Virus record (IMG/VR): IMGVR_UViG_3300023179_000297
Span: 1-34,158 of that record
Source of the DNA: a virus
Direction: 5' to 3' (one strand)
DNA length: 34,158 nucleotides
Program-made: the position numbers and the translations under genes
The notes under the pieces: generated by a model
What the model saw: only the letters and a program-made list of their open reading frames with translations
Told to the model about the DNA's origin: nothing
Database searches by the model: none
Shown: positions 22,009 through 29,423 of the stretch, piece by piece
Layout: every line of letters starts with the position of its first letter
Position numbering within the stretch: position 1 is the first letter of the stretch

Positions 22009-22186
22009 GAAAATCATCCGGGCCATACGCCATAGAAGCAACTACTACCTTAGAAATAATTGTCAAGCTTTCCTTGCGTGAAAAACCAGACTTGCAGAGC
22101 TCAACGTACATCTCGTGCAGTTGCACAGTAGCGTCACGAAGAGGACTAGTATACTCTTTTGCTTCTTCGTTATCTTTATTTTCCAT
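22001..22186 (-). CDS. Small helical hypothetical protein
   Basis: A 61-residue protein. The frame is open to 22252 inside the ThyA-family gene, but ATG at 22186 with a GAGG site is preferred, giving MENKDNEEAKEYT at the start. The rest is mostly helix (LHEMYVELCKSGFSRKESLTII) with a final acidic stretch. No motif is recognised. It overlaps the ThyA-family stop by 11 bases and the deaminase start by 8, so it is coupled to both and is probably a real gene, perhaps an accessory of these enzymes. Confidence 0.5.
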   Translation of the reverse strand: MENKDNEEAKEYTSPLRDATVQLHEMYVELCKSGFSRKESLTIISKVVVASMAYGPDDFHE

Positions 22187-23036
22187 TTTTTGCCTCGTTC
22201 TTAGCAATAGCGTTCTGCATCGCAAGAGCGTACCATCGCGTATCGCTATCAATAAACGTAAGATACTCTCCGTCCTTTTTCGAAAAGGACAGTGCTTCTC
22301 TAGCTTTTATTTCTACTTCTTTCCACGTAGATCCAGTAAGAGAAGGTATATTCTCGTATTTATCAGTGTGCGCTAACTTAGTTGCAGATTGATAGTGCTG
22401 TTCGTATATATGAAGTGACCCTACGTGATGAGTGTACTTACCAGGTTCTATTCCTAGAACAGAAGCCATAGCTATTTGTACGCGAGTAAATTGAAAGAAA
22501 TCGTATGCTGCTCCAAGCCATACATCATTAGAGCGCATGTAAACACTCATATTTAATTTATTGTCGCGTATTCTAAACTGATGAAGTATTGTGCACGGGT
22601 AATCACGCTTTTTAGCAAGAAGATCAAGCTCAGGGTTCCATATAGTAACTACGCCTTGGCGTGAGTCTGGATCGTCTTTTAGACGAGAGATTATTTCGTT
22701 GTACTGTCCCTTAGTTCTTAAACCATACGCGCCATGAAACAGTCCATTGTCCTCAGTGTAGTTCTTAAACTGTGGTCCTATAGCAATAACAAGACTAGGT
22801 TCGCTAACTCCACCAATAAGCTGACAAGCTTCAACTGCACCAATACCAGCAACTGTGCCTCTGCCAACGCCTAAAGGTAGAGTATTAAACACGTCTGCTA
22901 TGCGAATAACAGCATCTTCTATTTCTAATGTCTTCATTCCACGAGGAGCTACTTCTACTCCATTATTTAGAACGTGTTTTACAAGATCGACGTAACCATT
23001 GACCCCGTCTTGTATATCTATTATCGCAGTATCCAT
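22176..23036 (-). CDS. ThyA-family enzyme, predicted dCMP hydroxymethylase
   Basis: A 286-residue thymidylate-synthase fold protein. Catalytic Cys148 lies in DYPCTILHQF (145-154); the phosphate-site motif MRSNDVWLG (167-175) has R168 and D171; SLHIY holds H209 and Y211; DSRQGVVTIWN (124-134) is the partner-subunit loop. The key point is D179 in AAYDFFQF: thymidylate synthases have Asn there (E. coli N177) to select dUMP, while T4 dCMP hydroxymethylase has Asp179 to select dCMP. It is therefore predicted to turn dCMP into 5-hydroxymethyl-dCMP using methylene-tetrahydrofolate. ATG at 23036 follows AAGGAG and overlaps the kinase gene by 16 bases, so the two are co-translated. Residue 127 is Gln where TS usually has a second Arg. 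An unusual thymidylate synthase is the main alternative. Confidence 0.75.
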   Translation of the reverse strand: MDTAIIDIQDGVNGYVDLVKHVLNNGVEVAPRGMKTLEIEDAVIRIADVFNTLPLGVGRGTVAGIGAVEACQLIGGVSEPSLVIAIGPQFKNYTEDNGLFHGAYGLRTKGQYNEIISRLKDDPDSRQGVVTIWNPELDLLAKKRDYPCTILHQFRIRDNKLNMSVYMRSNDVWLGAAYDFFQFTRVQIAMASVLGIEPGKYTHHVGSLHIYEQHYQSATKLAHTDKYENIPSLTGSTWKEVEIKAREALSFSKKDGEYLTFIDSDTRWYALAMQNAIAKNEAKNGK

Positions 23037-24034
23037 TTGTCTCCTTCTACACTATTGTCGCTAGACGCGTTTCTTTCTATAGCACGACCATATTCTTCTA
23101 TATCCTTATGGTGAAATCTTTTCACATATTGCGGGTGAGGTAAGACTGCGCACGGTTTAACTTTATGAGCAAGAAGAGTCTTCTCAGCAAGTCTACCAAG
23201 CGCAATAACTTTTGGTCGGCCAAGACACGTCCATAACTCGTCAAATGGTTGTTGCGTGTCGTTAACGTTTACTATTCCGATGTTCTTCCAAAAGGCACTT
23301 GGAAGCGAATTTAATAAAAATTCACCAGAATTGTTGTCAACAGGCATGAACGGCAGAATAGTTTCTTCTCCATGTTTTTTAGTAATGTTTCTTCTATCTC
23401 CAACCAGGATAGTCGACGGAGTAAGCGATCCTATATATTCAGGGAACAGATCCATTCTTTTTTCTTTTACAATAGTGGCTTTTCTTTCTGCAATATCAAC
23501 AATACTTTTAGCAATACTTGGTATCTGATCAATGCTATCTTTTTCAGGTTGTATTTTCTCTGTAGAGCACGATACTTCACCAGCAATCATGTACTGGTCT
23601 AGTATCTCTTTTAACTCGTAAGATGCTACAAAATCGTCACCGCGAAACTGCAAACGTTCTTGAATCACTTCTAAGGGCTGATAAAGCCAGAACTGTGAAA
23701 TACCTCGGGATTGCAAAAAGAGTTCAACCCAGCGCCACCCAGCCTTTCCTAATAGACCGTAGCCGTCCTTGTCAGTATGTGAGCGTTTTAGTGGCGCATA
23801 CGTAATTTCACCCCAGTGCCACCTGTCTGATATTGCGTGCTCTTTTGTCCAATTGTCTTTTTCAATAGAAAGAACATAGTCGTTTAGCACCCATCGACGC
23901 GTTTCTTCTAAGGGACGTCCTTTATGAAATGACTGAACGCTACTTAAAGGGTACCGTAGTGATATTTCGTCTTTTATTGCAGATATTAAAGACGTCTTGC
24001 CGCTGGCGTCTGTGCCTTCAATAACAACAAACAT
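23021..24034 (-). CDS. Thymidylate-kinase-like dNMP kinase fused to a UDG-superfamily-like domain
   Basis: A 337-residue two-domain protein. Residues 1-185 look like a thymidylate/deoxynucleotide kinase: P-loop EGTDASGKT (6-14), SDRW (69-72) in place of the usual DRY, and a lid with RGDD (131-134). Residues 195-325 recall the uracil-DNA glycosylase superfamily: ILVGDRRN (209-216), LPFMP..NNSGEFLLNSL (227-244), GIVNVND, PKVIALGRLAEKTL (274-287) and LPHPQYVKRF (298-307). The usual catalytic acid and Asn of active UDGs are not evident, so this may be a binding rather than cutting domain. The start has AAGGA ten bases upstream. Overlap with the hydroxymethylase gene suggests it phosphorylates the modified nucleotide, as T4 gp1 does. 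The domain call is by eye. Confidence 0.65.
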   Translation of the reverse strand: MFVVIEGTDASGKTSLISAIKDEISLRYPLSSVQSFHKGRPLEETRRWVLNDYVLSIEKDNWTKEHAISDRWHWGEITYAPLKRSHTDKDGYGLLGKAGWRWVELFLQSRGISQFWLYQPLEVIQERLQFRGDDFVASYELKEILDQYMIAGEVSCSTEKIQPEKDSIDQIPSIAKSIVDIAERKATIVKEKRMDLFPEYIGSLTPSTILVGDRRNITKKHGEETILPFMPVDNNSGEFLLNSLPSAFWKNIGIVNVNDTQQPFDELWTCLGRPKVIALGRLAEKTLLAHKVKPCAVLPHPQYVKRFHHKDIEEYGRAIERNASSDNSVEGDKWILR

Positions 24035-24093
24035 ACTAGTATCGTCCTTCGTCTCTTTGTACCTATTATTTTATTATATAACAAAAAGCAAGT

Positions 24094-24564
24094 TTAGGGA
24101 ATAAGCTCTATTCTATAGACAGATTCTATTCCTTTATCCTCATCGGCAGCAACTTCAAGAAGACGGTCTGCTACTTTAGTTAGATAGCGAGCTCCCCCTT
24201 GATCGTATTTGTACAAGGCGTCTAAGACAGCGTTAGGGTCATCACTTACTTGTGCCCAGTGACGATACTTTTCTGGGAAAACAAGAACAGCGCTTTTAGA
24301 AGGCTCGCACTCTTCGCAAGGGATAGCGTCTTTGCTTAGTATTGAAGCATTTACTTCACTTAAGCCATACCTTTTAACTAAAGGACAAGCTGCTCCGTGA
24401 AATATCAGTGATACGCCTATTCTGGACAATATATAAGAGCCATTGTCAGTTTTATACAGTGAAAATTCTATCCAACGATTAGAACCACGGCGCCAGGAAG
24501 ACGACTCACTTAGGAGCTTGCCACTAAACTTTAAAGTTCTAGTGTTATCTTTAACTTCAAACAA
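24094..24564 (-). CDS. Conserved-looking hypothetical phage protein
   Basis: A 156-residue protein starting at TTG 24564, which has GAGGAG eight bases upstream. The N-terminus is beta-rich (LKFSGKLLSESSS, RWIEFSLYKTDNGSYILSRIG). H56 with C60, C83 and C86 (FHGAAC, CEEC) could form a zinc site. The C-terminal third is helical (NAVLDALYKYDQGGARYLTKVADRLLEVAADE). The pattern recalls hypothetical proteins seen near nucleotide-metabolism genes in actinophages, but no named family is recognised. It lies 59 bases before the kinase gene in the same direction, with an operator-like palindrome upstream. Confidence 0.6.
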   Translation of the reverse strand: MFEVKDNTRTLKFSGKLLSESSSWRRGSNRWIEFSLYKTDNGSYILSRIGVSLIFHGAACPLVKRYGLSEVNASILSKDAIPCEECEPSKSAVLVFPEKYRHWAQVSDDPNAVLDALYKYDQGGARYLTKVADRLLEVAADEDKGIESVYRIELIP

Positions 24565-24594
24565 GAGATAGTCTCCTCAGCGTCGTTGCGTTTT

Positions 24595-24609
24595 TATACG
24601 TGTCGTATA
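24595..24609. promoter_or_regulatory. Operator-like perfect inverted repeat
   Basis: TATACG-TGT-CGTATA is a perfect 15-base inverted repeat with a three-base centre. It sits 31 bases upstream of the TTG start at 24564, in the 59-base gap behind the small gene at 24624-24788. A TATAAA-like box overlaps it on the - strand, so it could be a repressor site controlling the nucleotide-metabolism genes. No T-run makes it a terminator. Confidence 0.35.
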
Positions 24610-24623
24610 TTATCACTTTTTTG

Positions 24624-24788
24624 CTACAACGTGTCGGTATCTGCGGTAGTATTTACCGCTTCATCTATCTTCATCATCTGCGTTAAGTCTGCCCGTAATG
24701 AGGCTATTTGAACCTCGTAGTTAGCAGTGATCTCTCCTATGCGCTGTTGAAGAGCTAGTAACATGAGCTCTTGCTTAGTGTTTTCCAT
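24624..24788 (-). CDS. Small coiled-coil hypothetical protein (54 residues)
   Basis: ATG at 24788 opens a 54-residue frame beginning MENTKQELMLLALQQRIGEI and ending DTDTL-TAG. It is almost wholly helical with a heptad-like hydrophobic pattern (LMLLALQQRIGEI, VQIASLRADLTQMM). Composition matches its two right-hand neighbours, which are also small coiled-coil proteins. The ribosome site is weak. It fills most of what would otherwise be a 270-base gap, and its direction and spacing fit the operon. Function unknown. Confidence 0.5.
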   Translation of the reverse strand: MENTKQELMLLALQQRIGEITANYEVQIASLRADLTQMMKIDEAVNTTADTDTL

Positions 24789-24836
24789 CTCTGTGTCATC
24801 CGTTCTAGATTAGTAGTTATTGCTTAGTTTTGCAGA

Positions 24837-25067
24837 TTACTCTGCGTTTACTGCTGTTCTTTGAGCGCTAAGAGCTGCTAACTGAGCGTCACAATCAGCA
24901 ATCTGTGCTGTGGCACGAGCAATAGCGTTTGGTTCAGCGGTTTCTAATGCTTCTTGTTCAAGAATTATTAACTGAGAAGTGTACCTAGAAATTTCGATCT
25001 GTCTTACGTGTGAGTCTATTAATGCTAGCTTGTCTTCTTTACTGATACTATAATCATGGACTGTCAT
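24837..25067 (-). CDS. Small coiled-coil hypothetical protein (76 residues)
   Basis: A 76-residue protein from ATG 25067, preceded by a clear AGGAG site. It is helical: ISKEDKLALIDSHVRQIEI and ALETAEPNAIARATAQIADC both show heptad spacing, and the end is AALSAQRTAVNAE. It has one Cys and no known motif. It shares layout (short coiled coil, similar length) with the 54- and 120-residue neighbours. Such runs of small helical proteins between tail and replication genes are frequent in phages; some are chaperones or host-modifying proteins, but no function can be claimed. Confidence 0.55.
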   Translation of the reverse strand: MTVHDYSISKEDKLALIDSHVRQIEISRYTSQLIILEQEALETAEPNAIARATAQIADCDAQLAALSAQRTAVNAE

Positions 25068-25122
25068 TTTTTCTCCTGTATCTTTATAATAGATCTATAA
25101 TGTTAAAGTTATTATTACTATA

Positions 25123-25485
25123 TCATACATCTTGTGGAATCTCACGTCTTTCATGCTCTTCTAAAAATACTTCAGTAGGCAGACCATGACCTAAAGCTTC
25201 ACCGCTAGACGGTAGCAGTGCCAGAGAAATTTCTGCATCCAGCATAGGATCATTGTTTATAAGACGCACACTTTTACTAATATCATAGACATTTACGTGC
25301 TCCTCTTCTAATATCTTTTCTAGTTCATTATTGAGAGTGTCTACTCTATCCTCAAAGCTAGTTATAAGACTTAGAGCCCTCGCCGTGTCCGTGCGGTTAG
25401 CGATCAATTCGGTAATTATAGACTTTTTATACTCTAGAAGATTTATACGAAAAAGTATAGCTTTGACTCTGTCTTCATTATTCAT
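25123..25485 (-). CDS. Small coiled-coil hypothetical protein (120 residues)
   Basis: Two in-frame ATGs are near: 25494 directly abuts an AGGAGG box, too close to use, and 25485 has the same box nine bases upstream. The second is preferred, giving MNNEDRVKAILFRINLLEYK. Residues about 5-70 form a long charged coiled coil (SLITSFEDRVDTLNNELEKI), followed by a less ordered Pro/Gly-containing tail (LLPSSGEALGHGLPTEVF). It is the first gene after the tail-tip genes. Function unknown. Confidence 0.55.
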   Translation of the reverse strand: MNNEDRVKAILFRINLLEYKKSIITELIANRTDTARALSLITSFEDRVDTLNNELEKILEEEHVNVYDISKSVRLINNDPMLDAEISLALLPSSGEALGHGLPTEVFLEEHERREIPQDV

Positions 25486-25530
25486 ATATAGCATCCTCCT
25501 TATTTATTTTAGTAATTACTTCTATTAGCG

Positions 25531-27975
25531 CTATATAACAATTGGATTAGAACCACTAGCCCAAGTGTAGGCAGCGGAAAATGTTCCCAATCCGTAGTTA
25601 AAATTGTATACGTTCAAGTAAGCGTAGTATGACCCTGAAGGGTACGAGCTGAGATCCCAAGCGTATTTTAATGAGTTAGATGGGTTATTTGGGTATCCAG
25701 TTAAATTACTCGTAACTGTATAAACATATGGAAGAAAATATTGATAGTAAGTATTCTGATATACCCCGCCAACATAGCGGTCTAACGCTATAACTATATA
25801 ATGAGTATTAGTGTACGTATCAGCTATTTTCCACATATAAAGCGTATTACTACTATATTGTAGATAGAAATCTGTAACAGTAAATGTAGGAGCTACAGGA
25901 TCTGCAGCAGCATACTCAAAACCATTCTGATAATCTGAAGAGATAACACCGTTGTTATAACCGTAAATATAAGCAGACACCCAAGAAGCTTTTGTAACGT
26001 CCGTTTGAGTCATAGTCACTGTCGTAGCAGAAGCAGATACTGCAGTGTTAGTATTACTTACGGTAAAGACGCCATTTCCACCGTAGACTGCTGGAATAAA
26101 TCTACTAAAGTACCCCTGCCAGTATGGAGGACGATTACTTGCTCTAGTAATATTCCATATAATATACGCAGTACTTCTGGTGTTAACAGCAATACTAGTA
26201 GGTCCATAAAGATTATTGATACTTCCGCTCGTTGCATTTGCAATTGCGCCGTACCCTGCGTCGCCAGGAAATACTGCGTCAAGTGTGCTATCATTTGCCA
26301 CAATAGTTGATAAATACAAAGGTGATCCGTAGTTAGAGTCATTTGGTATTTGGTAACTATAAAATGATGGAACTGATTCCGCCCTTGTAGTAAAATTGTA
26401 CTGTCCGAAGCCGCTAGAAATAAGATAATCTTGCCCGGAGTCAACAAGAAAGTCTATAAGACGAACCGCAAGAACCGCTGAGCCGTCACCGTTAACCGTC
26501 CATGAACCCGGGGTAAGTGCGTAAATATCGCCCTCCCACGGGGAAGAAGAAGTACCATACCCAGAAACTTTAACAAAACTTGGAGAAGTAGTATTTACCG
26601 CACTTTTTGTGTTTAAAGAAACATTTCCACCACCAGACTGCTCTAGCGCAAGATTGTAGAAAGTATACGTATTACCAGCTATAGCACCATTATAAGGTGT
26701 TATAGAAAAAGAATAAATTTGATCTTTTAGATTATAGTTCCCACCAATACTAGTAAAAGAGTAAGAACTAACTGCACCTAAAGAGACAGTAGCAAAACTG
26801 CCACCAACACTTTGATAAAGAGATAAGCTATACCCGGTAGTGTTTGCTCCAGGGGTCCAAGACAATGTAATAGTATACGGAGTAGATCTAGTCTTATATG
26901 TGGCAGTACAACCAGAGGCGTAGTTTTGAGTAGGTATAGAGCCCCACGTACCTGAAGGATTGTATATATAAAATGTAGATCTATCTTGACCTCTAATTGT
27001 TACGTACGTTCCATTAACAATACTTTGTGAGCCTGTTGCTCCAGATATTGTTACAATACTTCCATCTTTTACAAAATCATCAGTACTCACTAAGACTAAA
27101 GCGTAGTTGGCACCAGCATTATATATAGTAGACACGTTAGTAGAAGAACCACTACTCTGGGAGGCACTTAAATAAGAATACCCGTTTGTAACATCACCTG
27201 GAGGAGAAAGCGTAGTAGACGAGACAGTACTAGAATTACCATAATAACCTTTAGAAGAAGAACTATTTATACGAACACCAGTATACGGAGTTAATCTAAA
27301 ATCATAGGAAGTTCCAGAAGACAGGCCAGAGACGGTAGTAAACCCAACACCGGTCTCATTTATGTGATCATAGGTAGTGTATGACCCAGAAATTGAAAGT
27401 TTATACTCTACTTTGTAACTTGATGTATACGCGCCTGGTGTCCAAAATAGATAGACAAAAGTAGTATCTGGAGAGGTAAAAAGACCTGAAATGTTTCTTG
27501 CTGCGTTTATTGTTACGTTAGTTGCGCTAGTTGATGTTGTTTGAGTAGAGTACGTGGTGTTAAAGCCAGTAACACGAAAACGATATAAGTTATCAACATT
27601 AGCAGTAACATCGGCTTGAGTCACAACATAGGATGCTGTGTTACTGGTGACAGGATTAGATATTGCACCTGTGCTAAGAAGAGACCATGACACGCCGTTG
27701 TTAGACGACACATCGAAAAAATAAGTAAGATAGGTAGCATTAAGCCATGGATAATTTATCCCAGTAAGCGTGACAATGCCAGTAGACGCATTAGTAGAAG
27801 AAGTTATATCAACTTGGAACGTTGTTGAAGGTGATAACGTACCTGGAAAGAAGTTTTTCCATACACCACCAACTCTCACGTGGCCAGCAGAAACTGTTTT
27901 CCACACACCACCAACTCTCACATGCATAGCAGAAACTGTTTTCCACACACCACCAACTCTAGAGCTAATTGTCAT
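25531..27975 (-). CDS. Large FN3-like tail-tip / receptor-binding candidate
   Basis: An 814-residue protein. Residues 6-42 contain three copies of a 14-residue repeat (RVGGVWKTVSAMHV, RVGGVWKTVSAGHV, RVGGVWKNFF). The rest is a string of beta-sandwich modules resembling fibronectin type III: about 55-155, 155-250, 365-470 and more, with patterns such as LSWTPGANTTGYSLSLYQS and FWTPGAYTSSYKVEYKLS. A GSIVTISG..NGTYVTI segment near 300 is related to modules in the two tail genes upstream. It is very rich in Ser, Thr, Tyr and Asn and has no catalytic motif. FN3 modules are common in tail-tip proteins that contact cell-surface carbohydrate. It is the last gene of the tail block, so a receptor-binding or tail-fibre role is likely. 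Confidence 0.65.
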   Translation of the reverse strand: MTISSRVGGVWKTVSAMHVRVGGVWKTVSAGHVRVGGVWKNFFPGTLSPSTTFQVDITSSTNASTGIVTLTGINYPWLNATYLTYFFDVSSNNGVSWSLLSTGAISNPVTSNTASYVVTQADVTANVDNLYRFRVTGFNTTYSTQTTSTSATNVTINAARNISGLFTSPDTTFVYLFWTPGAYTSSYKVEYKLSISGSYTTYDHINETGVGFTTVSGLSSGTSYDFRLTPYTGVRINSSSSKGYYGNSSTVSSTTLSPPGDVTNGYSYLSASQSSGSSTNVSTIYNAGANYALVLVSTDDFVKDGSIVTISGATGSQSIVNGTYVTIRGQDRSTFYIYNPSGTWGSIPTQNYASGCTATYKTRSTPYTITLSWTPGANTTGYSLSLYQSVGGSFATVSLGAVSSYSFTSIGGNYNLKDQIYSFSITPYNGAIAGNTYTFYNLALEQSGGGNVSLNTKSAVNTTSPSFVKVSGYGTSSSPWEGDIYALTPGSWTVNGDGSAVLAVRLIDFLVDSGQDYLISSGFGQYNFTTRAESVPSFYSYQIPNDSNYGSPLYLSTIVANDSTLDAVFPGDAGYGAIANATSGSINNLYGPTSIAVNTRSTAYIIWNITRASNRPPYWQGYFSRFIPAVYGGNGVFTVSNTNTAVSASATTVTMTQTDVTKASWVSAYIYGYNNGVISSDYQNGFEYAAADPVAPTFTVTDFYLQYSSNTLYMWKIADTYTNTHYIVIALDRYVGGVYQNTYYQYFLPYVYTVTSNLTGYPNNPSNSLKYAWDLSSYPSGSYYAYLNVYNFNYGLGTFSAAYTWASGSNPIVI
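27853..27960. repeat. 42-base tandem repeat at the start of the FN3-like gene
   Basis: Two and a half copies of a 42-base unit encode residues 6-41 of the FN3-like tail protein (copies at 27960-27919, 27918-27877 and a partial 27876-27853). The first two copies are nearly identical in DNA, so the duplication is recent or homogenised. Each unit encodes a VRVGGVWKTVSAGH-type segment. Confidence 0.85.
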
Positions 27976-27995
27976 CTGTACTTATGTCCTATTCT

Positions 27996-29423
27996 TTACG
28001 GTGTGTACTGTAGTAAAATCTCTCCGTCAACAATGCCGTCGCTGTGCGTTGAAAAACCAGACGTGCTTACTGATGAAGGTATAACGTAAGTATTTCTAAT
28101 ACTTTTAACAGCGTACACCGTGCTGCTAAGCGTGAAATGATTACCAACTTGTCCTTGAATATGCACAGCGTGCTTGGCTGCTCCTTCTCCAGTGCCAGTG
28201 TCATCTGCAGCTGCTCTGCCATACTCAAAAAGATTATTTGTAAGAATTACTCCAGGAGGGCGGTAAAAACCAGGTATTGTAGCTGGAACTATTTCATAAC
28301 TTTGAAAATACTGGTCAGGGCCACAAGGAAAACTACTGAAAGAAGCACCAGTTTTTTCAGTACGTTGTCTTATGTATCCATTAGTACTTCCAGAAATAAA
28401 AGTTCCATCATTTTCTACAGCGCGATAATAGATGTCAGTCTGGGCAGCGAGTATTTGTGTAGCGCCAGATCCAGTTATAAGATTAGACCAGTCAAATCGT
28501 AGACTATCGTTAAGAAAGTACAAAGCTCCTGTAGAAGTACTAAAGTTAACTAGTTTTTTGTCGGCTCCCGAGCTGTATTCAAAGATTTGAAAAGAAGACG
28601 ATGTAATAGAAATGCGACTTGCAGAAGTACTTGAAGTACTTTTAATAGTTGCACCTGTAAGAGTGAGGTTTCCTGACATATCAGCGTAAAATGACTTAGT
28701 ACTAGCTCCAGAGTAAATACTTAACCCACCATCCCAGCTGTATCCGCCAGAACTACCAGCCGCAGGGGCAAGAATAATTCTTGCTGAACTGTTACTTGCA
28801 CCAGCCTGTATGTATTGACCAGCTGCAATATTTCCAGCAAGAAGTTTAGTTACACTAATATTTGCAAACGCTCCGTCACCTAGAGGAGCATCAGACCAAG
28901 CAGTCCCATTCCATTTTGACAGTTTATAGTCTGCACTAGTATCAAACCAAGTATCACCAGTAACTAACGCGTAACCGTTAATAGGACTAGTAGGGGCTGT
29001 TGTTTGATAAAAAATCCTATTTCTACCGCCAGCAGAAGCAATAGCCGCAGTCGCGTCATATTGTGCATTTTCTGCTGCTTCCTGCGCAACAGGATCTGCA
29101 AAGTTAACAAAATCTCCAGTATCTTCATTCCATACTTTAGTACTACCATCACCTGGATTTGTCACAGTTGCTCCAGCTTTTAGAAGCGCTGCTTCAGGGT
29201 CTGTTGCGCTAACATAGTTTACACCAAAACCAGCTTCCTTAGGTGTAACTGCGCTATCCGCGATAGTCTTCGTTACAACAGCTCTATAACCAAGTTTCTT
29301 AGACGTGACAACGTTATTCTTTAGACGAAGAGCACCTGGTCGCGTTTCAACACGACGAAGTCTATCCTCTATACTTACAATTACTTTACCAACACTTTTT
29401 CGTCTACGACGTCTACTGGCCAA
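27996..29423 (-). CDS. Minor tail protein / tail fibre
   Basis: A 475-residue protein. The frame is open to TTG 29432, which directly abuts a GGAGG box; TTG at 29423 is nine bases from that box and is preferred, giving ASRRRRRKSVGK after the start. After the basic N-terminus comes a helical segment (SIEDRLRRVETRPGAL), then a structural repeat region with DGAFANISVTKLLAGNIAAG (about 186-205), a motif seen in host-specificity tail proteins just before their fibre region, and a Ser/Thr-rich beta C-terminus. The order after the tail hub gene and before the FN3 gene fits a central fibre or tail-tip protein. It overlaps the previous gene by 11 bases. Confidence 0.65.
   Translation of the reverse strand: MASRRRRRKSVGKVIVSIEDRLRRVETRPGALRLKNNVVTSKKLGYRAVVTKTIADSAVTPKEAGFGVNYVSATDPEAALLKAGATVTNPGDGSTKVWNEDTGDFVNFADPVAQEAAENAQYDATAAIASAGGRNRIFYQTTAPTSPINGYALVTGDTWFDTSADYKLSKWNGTAWSDAPLGDGAFANISVTKLLAGNIAAGQYIQAGASNSSARIILAPAAGSSGGYSWDGGLSIYSGASTKSFYADMSGNLTLTGATIKSTSSTSASRISITSSSFQIFEYSSGADKKLVNFSTSTGALYFLNDSLRFDWSNLITGSGATQILAAQTDIYYRAVENDGTFISGSTNGYIRQRTEKTGASFSSFPCGPDQYFQSYEIVPATIPGFYRPPGVILTNNLFEYGRAAADDTGTGEGAAKHAVHIQGQVGNHFTLSSTVYAVKSIRNTYVIPSSVSTSGFSTHSDGIVDGEILLQYTP

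Noticed and set aside
22176-23036. Ordinary thymidylate synthase
   Set aside because: Kept only as the alternative. The Asp at the Asn177-equivalent position and the T4-like partner genes favour dCMP hydroxymethylase.
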